This document shows, piece after piece, positions 1 to 8,210 of a DNA stretch of 64,000 bases. The DNA is taken from assembly GCF_016464385.1 (NCBI RefSeq), contig NZ_JADMLH010000003.1, forward strand, positions 1-64,000, given 5' to 3'. The position numbers and the translations under genes are program-made. The notes beneath the pieces are model-generated. The model was given only the letters and a program-made list of their open reading frames with translations, had not been told where the DNA came from and did no database searches. Position 1 is the first letter of the stretch, and the number at the start of each line of letters is the position of its first letter. This DNA is from Nucisporomicrobium flavum (GTDB lineage Bacteria; Actinomycetota; Actinomycetes; Mycobacteriales; Micromonosporaceae).

Positions 1-231
1 CCGGTTGACGATGAGCAGACCCAGCCCTCCGGCCAGGTGCGCGGCGATCGCCGCGGCGGACACCGGGGCCCACCGGGCCCAGCCGCTGGAAGCGATCAGC
101 GTACGTTCGCCGGCGTCGGCGACGTCCTGCGAGGCGCCGTTGAGGCCGACCGCACCCATGAGCGAACCGCCCATCCAGACTGCGGCGCCGACGTCGTGCA
201 GAGTGCGGATCGTGGTGTGACGGTCGTTCAT
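1..231 (-). CDS. Small membrane protein, N-terminal 77 residues (runs off window)
   Basis: Reads from an ATG at 231 to the window edge without a stop. It begins MNDRHTTIRTLHDVGAAVWM and continues with Gly/Ala-rich hydrophobic stretches (GGSLMGAVGLN, then AAAIAAHLAGGLGLLIVN), so it is probably a multi-pass membrane protein of unknown function. A good ribosome binding site (AAGGAG) lies about 6 bases upstream. A truncated paralogue with nearly the same first 30 residues lies at 22,818-22,908. In both places the gene is last in a minus-strand block headed by a DAGK-type lipid kinase. I do not recognise a named family. Confidence 0.7.
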   Translation of the reverse strand, partial: MNDRHTTIRTLHDVGAAVWMGGSLMGAVGLNGASQDVADAGERTLIASSGWARWAPVSAAAIAAHLAGGLGLLIVNR

Positions 232-600
232 CTGATGCTCCTTCGTTTGTGGATCGTCGGTGAAGCGGGAGACGATCAGCGCCGTTGCCCGGGGGCGGAG
301 TCGCCGTCGAAGTCGATGTGCTCCTTGCGGACGGCGCCGATGGGGTGCAGCCCGGTGGTGGCCGGTCCGTGTGACGTACAGGTGTGACTGCGCGGGTCAG
401 CCGGCGACCAAAGCGCGCCCGGCGAAGCCGGGTCGAGGCGGGGAAGACCGCGGATCCGGCTGGAACGACCGCTCGTGGGTGCGGCGCTCATGCTGGGCCG
501 CTGAGATCGGACGGTCGCCTCCGTTGCTGCCGGATGGCGGAAAGCTCTGACATTTCTGGGGTCCCCCCAGCCGGCCTGCGCGAACCCGGTGTCGCCGCTG
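232..600. other. 369-base gap; place where the paralogous block has a PRC-barrel gene
   Basis: No convincing gene. In the paralogous block at 22.8-24.5 kb a PRC-barrel gene sits between the lipid kinase and the MNDRHTT gene. Here that gene is absent. A minus-strand open frame at 276-491 (71 residues) has no recognisable domain and could be a decayed remnant. Confidence 0.5.
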
Positions 601-1590
601 CTACCGGGTGCGAACCTTGTCCGCTTCGCGGCGGACGGCGTCGGCGTCGTGGGCGAGGTCGGGGTCGATCGCCGGTTGCGGCACGCAGAGCAGGAGCGCT
701 TTCGGCCGTACGGTGACGAGAAGGTGCGTGCCGGGGTCGATGAGGTCGCCGTCGAGCTGGCGGGGCTGAGCCCGGTTGCTGCGGATCTCCACGCGACCAG
801 CGGTGAAGGTCTCCATCCGGGCGACGGTGTCCTTGCGGCGCAGGACGCCCCAGGCGAGGGCGGCCCAGTGCCGTAGCGTGCGGGGGCTCAGCACGGCGAC
901 GTCGAGGAGCCCGTCGTCGGGCTGGGCATCGTTGAGCAGTCGCATGCCACCCTGCAGGCGGCCGACGTTGCCGACGATGACGGTGCGGGGGCGGCGGGTG
1001 AACGCCGTGTGGTCGTCGAGTTTGATGCTGATCCGCATGGGCCTGTCGCGTAGGTGTCTGGCGGCTCCGGCGGCGTAGGCGAGCCAGCCGATGTGCTTTT
1101 TCGCGGTGGCGTTGGTCGCGTCGAGCATGTGGGCGTCGAAGCCCATGCCGGCCATCACGGCGAAGCTCTGCTCGCCGACGGCGCCGACGTCGATGCGCCG
1201 GCGGCCGCCCTGCAGGACGACCTCGACGGCCGTGGCAACGTCGTCGGTCAGTCCCAGATTGGCGGCCAGCGGGTTGCCGGTGCCGGCCGGCAGGACGGCC
1301 AGCGCGACGTCGGTTCCGGCGAGAGCGGTTACGCAGGCCATCACCGTGCCGTCGCCGCCGCAGGCGAACACGAGCTGGGCGCCGTCCCGGACCGCACGCT
1401 CGCATCGGCCGGCGCCAGGGTCGTCGGCGGTGGTCTCCAGCCACATCGGTTCGGGCCAGCCGGCGGCCGTCAGCGCCCGGGTGATGGTCCGGCGCAGCTC
1501 GCCGATGTCGGGCACTTTGGTCGGGTTGACGATGACGGCCGTCCGCAGCGCGCCGGGTTGCGCCGGCCGGGACGAGATCGGTGCACGCAT
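601..1590 (-). CDS. Diacylglycerol/sphingosine kinase-family lipid kinase (copy 1)
   Basis: A 329-residue protein, normal length for bacterial DAGK_cat/YegS-BmrU lipid kinases, which phosphorylate a lipid hydroxyl with ATP. The nucleotide-binding GGDGT motif is in VFACGGDGTVMACV (near residue 80). It is followed by LPAGTGNPLAANLGL and the late conserved DDGLLDVAVL segment. It starts with ATG at 1590 inside a leader that is also conserved upstream of the paralogue at 23,339-24,349. The two proteins are very similar along their length, which indicates a fairly recent duplication. The exact lipid substrate cannot be told from sequence. Confidence 0.9.
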   Translation of the reverse strand: MRAPISSRPAQPGALRTAVIVNPTKVPDIGELRRTITRALTAAGWPEPMWLETTADDPGAGRCERAVRDGAQLVFACGGDGTVMACVTALAGTDVALAVLPAGTGNPLAANLGLTDDVATAVEVVLQGGRRRIDVGAVGEQSFAVMAGMGFDAHMLDATNATAKKHIGWLAYAAGAARHLRDRPMRISIKLDDHTAFTRRPRTVIVGNVGRLQGGMRLLNDAQPDDGLLDVAVLSPRTLRHWAALAWGVLRRKDTVARMETFTAGRVEIRSNRAQPRQLDGDLIDPGTHLLVTVRPKALLLCVPQPAIDPDLAHDADAVRREADKVRTR

Positions 1591-1636
1591 GGCGGGATGT
1601 CCTCGCGGTCGGTGGAAGTGGCGGGAAACAGCGAAC

Positions 1637-1664
1637 GCCGCCGCCCCGTAACTGGGGCGGCGGC
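1637..1664 (-). terminator. Strong GC hairpin, probable terminator of the 1673-2029 gene
   Basis: A perfect 11-bp inverted repeat (GCCGCCGCCCC / GGGGCGGCGGC) encloses a 6-base loop, GTAACT. It starts 9 bases after the stop codon of the minus-strand membrane gene and precedes the lipid kinase start. It has no U-tract, as is common in actinobacteria. The matching place in the second copy of the block no longer folds. Confidence 0.6.
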
Positions 1665-1672
1665 CGGTGCGA

Positions 1673-2029
1673 TCAGGAGTGATCGGTGCTGCGGGTGCCC
1701 GCCTTGGCCAGTCCGCGGCTGATCATGTAGCCGATGGTCAGCAGCGTGATGTACAGCCAGGCGCGGTCGGCGCGGAAGTAGTCGGCGCTGCTGCCGTTGT
1801 CGCCGTTGCCGTTGCCGTCGGCGACCAGCGAGGCGATGAGGATCGCGACCGTGATGACGACGTACGCGATGAACTCGGTGGTCTTGAAGGCGGCCTTTGT
1901 CTCGGCCGGTCGGCGTGCGGCCGAATTGACCGAGGCGACGTCGTGCCGGGAAGTTTCCACGTTGGAACTGGTCAAGAAGATCTCCAAAAGCCATGAAACC
2001 GCGTCCGGCACGTCGCTTTTCGACGGCAT
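1673..2029 (-). CDS. Small two-helix membrane protein, unknown function
   Basis: Up to 118 residues. A charged N-terminal part ends ...AAFKTTEFIAYVV and is followed by a hydrophobic helix, a Gly/Asn/Asp-rich loop (DGNGNGDNGSS) and a second helix (AWLYITLLTIGYMIS). Two membrane segments are therefore likely. The start is uncertain: the ATG at 2029 lacks a clear ribosome binding site, and a GTG at 1960 gives a 95-residue alternative. A short remnant of its 3' end survives at 24,428-24,500 upstream of the second lipid kinase copy, so this gene belonged to the duplicated block. Confidence 0.6.
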   Translation of the reverse strand: MPSKSDVPDAVSWLLEIFLTSSNVETSRHDVASVNSAARRPAETKAAFKTTEFIAYVVITVAILIASLVADGNGNGDNGSSADYFRADRAWLYITLLTIGYMISRGLAKAGTRSTDHS

Positions 2030-2068
2030 GCGGCTGGCGGAAGCAATGGGCGGACAATAGCCCGGGTG

Positions 2069-2088
2069 AACGGCAATTATTTGCCGTT
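2069..2088. terminator. 8-bp hairpin between STAS gene and membrane gene
   Basis: AACGGCAA / TTGCCGTT with loop TTAT, a perfect 8-bp stem. It lies downstream of the minus-strand STAS gene and may end that transcript. A protein-binding palindrome is the alternative. Confidence 0.4.
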
Positions 2089-2140
2089 GTCGATAGAGGA
2101 ATGCCCGGTACGGCCCGGCCCAAACGGTTCAGGACGCTTT

Positions 2141-2476
2141 CTATGGGAGTGGTTCGTCACCGTGGACGACGAGGTCGTCGGTCCCGGTCACCGCCATCAC
2201 ATACCGCGCTTGCGGCGAGGTGTGCTGCATGAGGACGGACGCGCCGGGAGCGATCAAGTGCAGCCGGACGAGGAGGTGGCACAGCGCGGAGCCCGCGAAG
2301 GTGACCCCAGCGAAGTCCAGGACCACCCGGCGCGGCGCCAGCTCACCCAGGCGGGTGACCGCTGCGGTGAGGACCGGCTCGGCGTCGATGTCGAGCGCGC
2401 CGAGAAGACGCATCCAGACGGTACGGTCGTCGCGCGCGACGATGGTGACGACACACGCGCTGTTCTGTGGCACCAC
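2141..2476 (-). CDS. STAS-domain anti-sigma factor antagonist
   Basis: A 111-residue single-domain protein of the usual length for SpoIIAA/RsbV-type antagonists. The strand-helix unit RRVVLDFAGVTFAGSALCHL resembles the family segment that carries the regulatory serine (here in AGSAL), although the usual Asp before the Ser is replaced. In this family the unphosphorylated protein sequesters an anti-sigma kinase and frees a SigB/SigF-type sigma factor. The gene lies 37 bases downstream of the remains of such a sigma gene (2514-2811) on the same strand, which fits a former partner-switching operon. Confidence 0.8.
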   Translation of the reverse strand: MVPQNSACVVTIVARDDRTVWMRLLGALDIDAEPVLTAAVTRLGELAPRRVVLDFAGVTFAGSALCHLLVRLHLIAPGASVLMQHTSPQARYVMAVTGTDDLVVHGDEPLP

Positions 2477-2513
2477 GGTGTCACCTCGGTGAGATTCGAT
2501 CCCTGCGGTCGGT

Positions 2514-2811
2514 TCAGCGGTTGTCCGGTTCCATCGCGAGGCGGAGCTGTCGCAGCGCTCGGGTGATCAACCGGGATACGTGCATCTGCGAGATCCCGAG
2601 TTGGTCGGCGATCTCGGCCTGGGTGTGGTTGCCGTAGAAGCGCAGGATCAGGATCGCCCGGTCCCGCTGGCCGAGGAGGGGCATCGCACGCCCGAGCGCG
2701 GCCCGGCTCTCGACCATCTCGTATTCCTGGTCGTCAGCGCCCAGGGTGTCGCCCAGCTCGACCTGGCCGTCCTGGCCGACCGGCGTGGACAACGACGTCG
2801 CGGCGTCAGCC
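2514..2811 (-). pseudogene. SigB/SigF-type sigma factor, C-terminal fragment only
   Basis: About 99 codons survive: the end of region 3 (VELGDTLGADDQEYEMVESR) and a complete region 4 with helix-turn-helix (TQAEIADQLGISQMHVSRLI). Both are typical of SigB/SigF/SigG stress and sporulation sigma factors. Regions 1-2, which bind the -10 element and core RNA polymerase, are missing. Upstream the sequence switches abruptly to the interior of a desaturase gene on the opposite strand. The open frame continues through the junction but is meaningless there, so the fragment is unlikely to work as a sigma factor. Confidence 0.8.
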
Positions 2812-3404
2812 GGCATCAGGCGGGGCTCTTCTTCCCCCTGCTGACCCTGCTCAGCATCGACCTGCGGATCTCCAGTTTCAAGGCGCTGCGTCATCCGGGC
2901 ATGAAACGCCGGGGCCTGGAAGCGGGCCTGATGGCCGGCCATCTGATCGCCTACGCGGCCGCGTTGCTGCTGGTCCTCTCCCCGTTGCAGGCCTTGGTGT
3001 TCTTCGCCGTGCATCACGCGGTGTTCGGGGTATACCTGGGGATGACGTTCGCACCGAACCACAAGGGCATGCCCCACCCGGCAGGCGGCGAGGACTACCT
3101 ACGCAAGCAGGTGCTGACTTCCCGCAACGTCACCGGTGGCCGGTTGACCGACGTGGCCCTCGGCGGGCTCAACTATCAGATCGAGCATCACCTGTTCCCG
3201 GCGATGCCCACCCCCAACCTGCCCAAAGCGCAGCCCATAGTCCGGGCGTACTGCGAGCAGGCCGGCATCGCCTATGTGGAGACGAGTCTGCTCACCTCGT
3301 ACCGGCAGGCCCTGTGTCATCTGCATGCGGTCGGAGCCCCGCTGCGGGCGGCTCGACGCGACCGGCGACTTGCCGTCGACAGTTTCACGCCGACGTCCCG
3401 CTGA
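2812..3404 (+). pseudogene. Fatty acid desaturase, C-terminal part (copy 1, 5'-truncated)
   Basis: The sequence enters the desaturase frame at HQAGLFFPLL. It then matches the full gene at 25,944-26,897 closely, including the last histidine box (GGLNYQIEHHLFPAM) and the FAPNHKGMPHP segment. The first half, with the HDVAH and HTRHH boxes, is absent, so di-iron binding cannot be complete. Unlike the second copy, this fragment keeps an uninterrupted 3' end (SYRQALCHLHAVGAPLRA...). An upstream ATG at 2580 keeps the frame open but lies antisense inside the sigma fragment, so a functional fusion is unlikely. Confidence 0.85.
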
Positions 3405-3772
3405 CGCCCATTTCCGCAGACAGCCGGAAGTCTCACACTTCACTCGGCAGTGGGGGTCCTGCGGGCCGCCGTCAAAGGGGACACTGGTCGGCCCGCAGGA
3501 CTGAACCTGTCCGGGAGACAAATGGAGGCGGCTATCGCTTCGACCCGGCCCTCGGGCCTGTGTGCGGTCGCCCGGATCGCCGCGTGGCCCTGGCCGCGTC
3601 CGGCGAAGCCGTTCTTGCACCGCAACCCTGGCTCGAGTGCGTGGCCGGGCGCCTGGCCCGGGTGTCGGCGGTGACCATCGACGGCGCCGCTCACACCGTC
3701 GTCACGACGGCCGGTGTCGCATCCCATGGCGACACGGCATGGCCGTCAACGCGCCGACCGCCTGAAACGCCG
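3405..3772. other. Gap between desaturase fragment and GAF-ANTAR operon
   Basis: Apart from the 3457-3500 hairpin I see no supported gene. A plus-strand frame stays open across 3500-3770 and on into the antisense of the GAF-ANTAR genes. It shows no recognisable domain or ribosome binding site. Confidence 0.5.
3457..3500. terminator. Hairpin downstream of desaturase copy 1
   Basis: TCCTGCGGGCC and GGCCCGCAGGA form a perfect 11-bp stem around a 22-base loop. An equivalent hairpin with a similar loop follows the second desaturase copy at 27,064-27,112. Position and conservation suggest a terminator or a retained 3' regulatory structure. Confidence 0.55.
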
Positions 3773-4498
3773 TTACCGGCGGCCCAGGTCCGGCAGGCTC
3801 GGCAGCCCGGTGACGATGGTGTCAGCCACCTCGCTGAGGCGGCGGTTGTTCCGGCGGGCGAAGTCACGGATCAGCATGAACGCCTCGTCAGGATTCACAC
3901 CGTGGGCCTGGGCGACGATGCCTTTCGCCTGCTCGATGACGATGCGGCTGTTCAGAGCCCCCTGCAACTGGCCGGTGAGCACCTCGCCGCGGCGGATGGC
4001 GCGTTCCTGCAGCAGGCCGATCACGGCGACGTCGGCCAGGGACTGCACGATGTGGGCGTCCGCCTCGTCCAGCTCGGTGGTGCTGCCGAACACGCCCATC
4101 GCGCCGATCACCTGCTTGCGCAGGCGCAGTGGGAAGGCGTGCACCGACTCGAAGCCGGCCTGAGCGGCTCGTGGCGCGAACGCGGGCCACTTCTCCGTCG
4201 CCGCAGCCAGATTCACATTGGTCACCGGCTTGGCTGTGCGGAAGGCGTCGAGGCACGGACCGTCGCCGTACTGCAGCTGGAACAACTCCATGAGCCGGGC
4301 GCTCTCGTCGGAGGCGGCCATGAAAGTCAACCGATCGCGGTGATCGGCGAGCATCAAACCGGCCTCACCGGTGTCGAACAGGCCGGCCACCCGTCGGGTG
4401 AGCATCTGCAGGAACTCCACCACGTCGAACTCGTCGACGAGCGTGTCGGCGACGTCAACGAACAGCGTCGCCAGCCGCTCGGAGGAAACGGTGGTCAC
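3773..4498 (-). CDS. GAF-ANTAR RNA-binding regulator (pair A, second gene)
   Basis: 241 residues from a GTG at 4498 (VTTVSSERLATLFVDVADTL), chosen because the paralogue at 11,180-11,911 starts at the same point. The GAF sensor part occupies residues 20-165 (GEAGLMLADHRDRLTFMAAS, GDGPCLDAF, HAFPLRLRKQVIGAMGVFG). A C-terminal ANTAR helix bundle follows (ALNSRIVIEQAKGIVAQAHG, then NNRRLSEVADTIV). ANTAR domains bind paired RNA stem-loops and prevent transcription termination; the GAF ligand is unknown. It lies 43 bases downstream of another GAF-ANTAR gene, and the pair is duplicated at 11.2-12.7 kb. Confidence 0.88.
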   Translation of the reverse strand: MTTVSSERLATLFVDVADTLVDEFDVVEFLQMLTRRVAGLFDTGEAGLMLADHRDRLTFMAASDESARLMELFQLQYGDGPCLDAFRTAKPVTNVNLAAATEKWPAFAPRAAQAGFESVHAFPLRLRKQVIGAMGVFGSTTELDEADAHIVQSLADVAVIGLLQERAIRRGEVLTGQLQGALNSRIVIEQAKGIVAQAHGVNPDEAFMLIRDFARRNNRRLSEVADTIVTGLPSLPDLGRR

Positions 4499-4541
4499 AG
4501 CGGCGTACCGCCCCTTCTGGCGAATACCGGGTCGACGGCGG

Positions 4542-5279
4542 TCACGACTGGCCGCTGTCGAACGAAACCCTACGCGCGACCACGTCGCGCGCGACGTCTC
4601 CCAATGGCTTGTCCTCGGCGTATGCGTAAGCGCGCAATCGCGCCAGCGCATCCGCCAAGGAAATACCCAACTGCACCGCCACCATCCCTTGCGCCTGGAA
4701 CAGCTCCGCCCGGTGCCCCACCACCTCGTCGTCCAGGCCGTCGGCGGCTGTTCCGGGTGCCGCCCGCGCCTGACCGTCGAGCAGCGCCGTCACCGCCACG
4801 TCGGCGAAGGTCAACGCGTCGCGGAACTCCCCGGCCGTCAAGGCGCCCACCTCGTTGCGGAAGACATCGAGTGCTCCGAGCCGGGCCGCGCCGATCTGCA
4901 ACGGGAACGCGAACACCGCCCGTACACCGTTGTCGTGCAGTGCCGGCGCGTACCCCGGCCATCGCCCCATCGCCCCCTCCGAGAGATCAGGTACGAGCAC
5001 CGGCTGACGACTGGCGAACGCGTCCAGGCACGGACCCTCACCCAGCGAGAACTGCAGCTCCTCGAGTGGTTCGAAGGCCGGCTCGGATACCGCGGCCACG
5101 CCCCGCATCCCATCCCCGGCCAGCACACTGACCCCGGCGCCGGAGGCGGACAGCGTCCGTCCGGCGGCGCTGCACAACCGGCGCAGCTCTCCGGCGACGC
5201 CGGGGCCGTCGCCGGGACGTGCCGGCTCGTCCGCGACCATGCGATTCACGTGGACGAGGCGCTCATCCACGACGGTCAC
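4542..5279 (-). CDS. GAF-ANTAR regulator (pair A, first gene)
   Basis: 245 residues. The N-terminal GAF domain includes ASGAGVSVLAGDGMRGVAAV, SLGEGPCLDAFASRQPVL and VFAFPLQIGAARLGALDVF. The C-terminal ANTAR-like region includes HRAELFQAQGMVAVQLGISL and KPLGDVARDVVARR. It differs clearly from its downstream partner but closely matches 11,948-12,688, so the two-gene unit was duplicated as a whole. The pair is probably cotranscribed on the minus strand. The two proteins could act as a sensing pair, which is inference from their conserved linkage. Confidence 0.87.
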   Translation of the reverse strand: MTVVDERLVHVNRMVADEPARPGDGPGVAGELRRLCSAAGRTLSASGAGVSVLAGDGMRGVAAVSEPAFEPLEELQFSLGEGPCLDAFASRQPVLVPDLSEGAMGRWPGYAPALHDNGVRAVFAFPLQIGAARLGALDVFRNEVGALTAGEFRDALTFADVAVTALLDGQARAAPGTAADGLDDEVVGHRAELFQAQGMVAVQLGISLADALARLRAYAYAEDKPLGDVARDVVARRVSFDSGQS

Positions 5280-5402
5280 CGGGTGATCGGTCGCGCCGCA
5301 CCCATACGGCTGGAGGACGTGACTGGTTTGTCATGGCTGCGCCTCTCCCTGATTCGGGGAACCGCCGAGGGCTAGGGCAGCAGCATGTCCGATGGTGAAC
5401 TA

Positions 5403-5418
5403 GTAGGGGTCACCCTAC
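5403..5418. terminator. Small hairpin after transketolase
   Basis: GTAGGG-GTCA-CCCTAC, a perfect 6-bp stem with a 4-base loop, 27 bases past the transketolase stop codon. It is a plausible but weak terminator. Confidence 0.3.
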
Positions 5419-5444
5419 GCCGACGGCGCGGCCACGTCGCGAGC

Positions 5445-7655
5445 TCAGGCGGGACGGTCGCCGGTGCCGCCGGTCGTGGGCCCGGCGGTCGGCTGGTTGC
5501 CACCGGGGCGTACGGTACCGCCGGTGTCGCGGATGCTGTCGCGGGCGGCCGCGCCGACGGCCTGGGCGGTGATGCCGAACTCCTGGTAGAGCCGTTGGTG
5601 ATCGGCGGAGGCGCCGAAGTGCTCCAGGCTGACGATGCGGCCGGCGTCTCCGACGATCTCGCGCCAGCTCTGACCGATGCCGGCCTCGACGCTGACCCGG
5701 GCCCGCAGCGTGGGCGGCAGGACCTCGTCCCGGTAGGCGGGCGGCTGCTGGGCGAACCACTCCCGGCACGGCATGGAGACCACGCGGGCGGTGACGCCGT
5801 CGGCGGCGAGCAGTTCGCGGGCATCGAGGGCGATCTGCACTTCCGAACCGGTGCCGACGAGGACGACGTCCGCGTCGGTGTCCGCTCCGGCCAGGACGTA
5901 GCCGCCGCGGGCGGCGCCGGCGGCGGGAGCGTACGCGTGCGGGCCACGCTCGAGGACGGGCAGGTTCTGCCGGGTGAGGACCAGGCCGGCGGGCCGGTCG
6001 GTGTGCTCGAGGATCGTGCGCCAGCAGACCGCGGTCTCGTTGGCGTCTCCCGGCCGTACGACGTCGAGGCCGGGAATGGCGCGCAGCGCGGCGAGGTGCT
6101 CGACGGGCTGGTGGGTGGGGCCGTCCTCGCCCAGGCCGATCGAGTCGTGGGTCCAGACGAAGGTCGCCGGCAGCTGCATGAGCGCGGCCAGCCGGACGGC
6201 GGGGCGCATGTAGTCGCTGAAGACCAGGAAAGTGCCGCCGTACGGTCGGGTCAGGCTCTGCAGGGCGATGCCGTTGAGGATCGCACCCATCGCGTGCTCG
6301 CGGATGCCGAAGTGCAGTGTCCGGCCGTACGGGCCGCCGGTCCACTCGCGGGTCTGCCGGTCGGCCGGGATGAAGGACGCTTGGCCGGTCATCGTGGTGT
6401 TGTTGCTCTCGGCCAGATCAGCCGATCCGCCCCACAGCTCGGGGAGGACCGGCGCGAGGGCGGAGAGCACTTCACCGGAGGCCTTGCGAGTGGCCATGCC
6501 CTTGGCATCCGGCTCGAAGGTGGGCAGCGCCGCCGTCCAGCCGTCCGGCAACTCCCGCTTGAGCAGCCGGTCGAGCAGTGCCGCCCGGTCCGGGTGCCTG
6601 CCGCGCCAGGCCTCGAAGCCCGGCAACCATTCCTTGTGTACGCGGGCCCCGCGCGCGACGACCCCGCGGGTGTGCGCCAGCACCTCCTCGTCGACGGCGA
6701 ACGTGGCGCCCGGGTCGAACCCGAGCACCCGCTTCGTCGCGGCGACCTCGTCGGCGCCGAGGGCGGCGCCGTGGGCCTTACCGGTGTTGCGCTTCGTCGG
6801 GGCGGGCCAGCCGATGACCGTACGCAGCTGGATCAGCGACGGCCGGCCGGTCTCCGCCTTGGCCGCGTCGATGGCGGCCAGCATCGCGTCGACGTCCTCC
6901 ACGTACGCTCCCGTCCGGGTCCAGTCGACGGTCTGCACGTGCCAGCCGTAGGCGGCGTAGCGGGCGGGGACGTCCTCGCTGAACGAGATGCCGGTGTCGT
7001 CCTCGATGGAGATGTGGTTGGCGTCGTAGAACACGACGAGGTTGCCCAGCTGCTGGTGGCCGGCCAGCGAGCTCGCCTCGGCGGTGAGGCCCTCCATGAG
7101 GTCGCCGTCGGAGGCGATCACGTACACGTGGTGGTCGAACGGGCTCTGTCCCGGCGCGGCGTCCGGGTCGAGCAGGCCGCGCTCGCGGCGGGCGGCCATG
7201 GCCATGCCGACGGCACTGGCGAGGCCCTGGCCGAGCGGTCCGGTAGTGATCTCGATGCCGCGGGTGTGGCGGTACTCGGGGTGTCCCGGGGTCGCGGAGT
7301 TCCAAGTGCGCAGCGCACGCAGGTCGTCAAGTTCAAGGCCGTACCCGCTGAGATACAGCTGGGTGTACAGGGTGAGGCTGGTATGCCCGGCGGACAGTAC
7401 GAAGCGGTCCCGGCCGAGCCACTGGTCGTCGTTCGGATCGTGGCACATCACGTCGTGGAACAGCAGATAGGCCAGCGGAGCGAGGCTCATCGCGGTGCCC
7501 GGATGACCGTTGCCGGTCTTCTGTACGGCATCGGCGGCCAGCAGCCGGGCGGTGTCCACGGCACGGACGTCGACGGCGGTCCAGCCCACGGCGTCCGCGA
7601 CCGGTGCCGGCACCTGCCGCGGGAGGGCGATCGTGGAGGGTCGGAGCTGGGTCAT
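5445..7655 (-). CDS. tkt: Transketolase
   Basis: 736 residues, slightly longer than the usual 660-700. It moves two-carbon ketol units between sugar phosphates in the pentose phosphate pathway, using thiamine diphosphate. Visible signatures are NGHPGTAMSLAPLAYLLF, GPLGQGLASAVGMAMA, the diphosphate motif SDGDLMEG...NLVVFYDANHISI, the pyrimidine-domain GIREHAMGAILNGIAL and the C-terminal domain (LVGTGSEVQIALDARELLAA). The start at 7655 is preceded by GAGGAG; an upstream in-frame GTG at 7697 lacks one. The tail is Pro/Thr/Gly-rich. It stands alone among stress genes, without transaldolase or zwf, so it may be a second, specialised copy. Confidence 0.95.
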   Translation of the reverse strand: MTQLRPSTIALPRQVPAPVADAVGWTAVDVRAVDTARLLAADAVQKTGNGHPGTAMSLAPLAYLLFHDVMCHDPNDDQWLGRDRFVLSAGHTSLTLYTQLYLSGYGLELDDLRALRTWNSATPGHPEYRHTRGIEITTGPLGQGLASAVGMAMAARRERGLLDPDAAPGQSPFDHHVYVIASDGDLMEGLTAEASSLAGHQQLGNLVVFYDANHISIEDDTGISFSEDVPARYAAYGWHVQTVDWTRTGAYVEDVDAMLAAIDAAKAETGRPSLIQLRTVIGWPAPTKRNTGKAHGAALGADEVAATKRVLGFDPGATFAVDEEVLAHTRGVVARGARVHKEWLPGFEAWRGRHPDRAALLDRLLKRELPDGWTAALPTFEPDAKGMATRKASGEVLSALAPVLPELWGGSADLAESNNTTMTGQASFIPADRQTREWTGGPYGRTLHFGIREHAMGAILNGIALQSLTRPYGGTFLVFSDYMRPAVRLAALMQLPATFVWTHDSIGLGEDGPTHQPVEHLAALRAIPGLDVVRPGDANETAVCWRTILEHTDRPAGLVLTRQNLPVLERGPHAYAPAAGAARGGYVLAGADTDADVVLVGTGSEVQIALDARELLAADGVTARVVSMPCREWFAQQPPAYRDEVLPPTLRARVSVEAGIGQSWREIVGDAGRIVSLEHFGASADHQRLYQEFGITAQAVGAAARDSIRDTGGTVRPGGNQPTAGPTTGGTGDRPA

Positions 7656-7700
7656 ATCGGTCTCCTCAGTCGTGCGGTGAGGGCGTGAGCCGGACACCGA

Positions 7701-7865
7701 TCACGCCACGACGAGCTCCTGGCGTTTGCCGGCGGTGCCGCCGACGAAATGCTCGAAGGCGGCCACGAACGCGAAGAAGATGCGGCTCTCGCGGTCGGAC
7801 GAGATGACCACCGCGATCGGAGAAGGAGCGCGGAACGTGCCGGACGTGGCATGAACCGATGGCAC
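7701..7865 (-). CDS. Small protein of unknown function (54 residues, tentative)
   Basis: From a GTG at 7865. The C-terminal part (ESRIFFAFVAAFEHFVGGTA) looks protein-like and has a hydrophobic patch. No family is recognised and the ribosome binding site is weak. It lies between transketolase and a divergent small gene. It could be a real small gene or the 3' remnant of a longer one. Confidence 0.3.
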   Translation of the reverse strand: MPSVHATSGTFRAPSPIAVVISSDRESRIFFAFVAAFEHFVGGTAGKRQELVVA

Positions 7866-7915
7866 CTGATGGGTGCGTGCCCGGCGTGCGGGCCGGTAAA
7901 CGCAAAGGCGGAGGC

Positions 7916-8185
7916 GTGAATCCGCGAGCGCGAGACCGTGTGATCGATGACCCGGACCGCTGCGGGACCGTGCGCACCGGCTTCTTCCTCGGCGACGGTG
8001 GCCATCCGCCGGCCCTCGTCGTGCGCGCCGACGGCTCCGCCGCCTACCACGCCACGGACGGAGGCGCTCTGGTCGGCATCCTGGTCGAGCCGCGCCTGGT
8101 CGACCTCGGCACATTCGCCGAGGTCGACGACGGCGTCGCGGTGATCGTGCTGTCTGTGGACGGGGCCGCCTCGCGGTCGCAGTGA
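7916..8185 (+). CDS. Hypothetical protein, 89 residues
   Basis: Starts at a GTG at 7916 with a good ribosome binding site (GGCGGAGGC). The predicted strands FFLGDGGHPPALVVRADGSA, ALVGILVEPRLVDL and GVAVIVLSVDG give a mostly beta protein of unknown function. It is divergent from the 54-residue frame at 7701-7865. No family is recognised. Confidence 0.45.
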   Translation: MNPRARDRVIDDPDRCGTVRTGFFLGDGGHPPALVVRADGSAAYHATDGGALVGILVEPRLVDLGTFAEVDDGVAVIVLSVDGAASRSQ

Positions 8186-8210
8186 ACCGGCGACCTCGAA
8201 CCCCGGCGTT

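Noticed and set aside
276..491. 71-codon minus-strand frame in the first gap
   Set aside because: No domain and a Pro/Ser/Arg-rich start; at best a decayed PRC-barrel position. Not called as a gene.
2580..3404. 274-codon plus-strand frame joining sigma antisense and desaturase
   Set aside because: The first 75 codons are the reverse strand of a recognisable sigma tail; the desaturase half is truncated. Treated as two pseudogenes.
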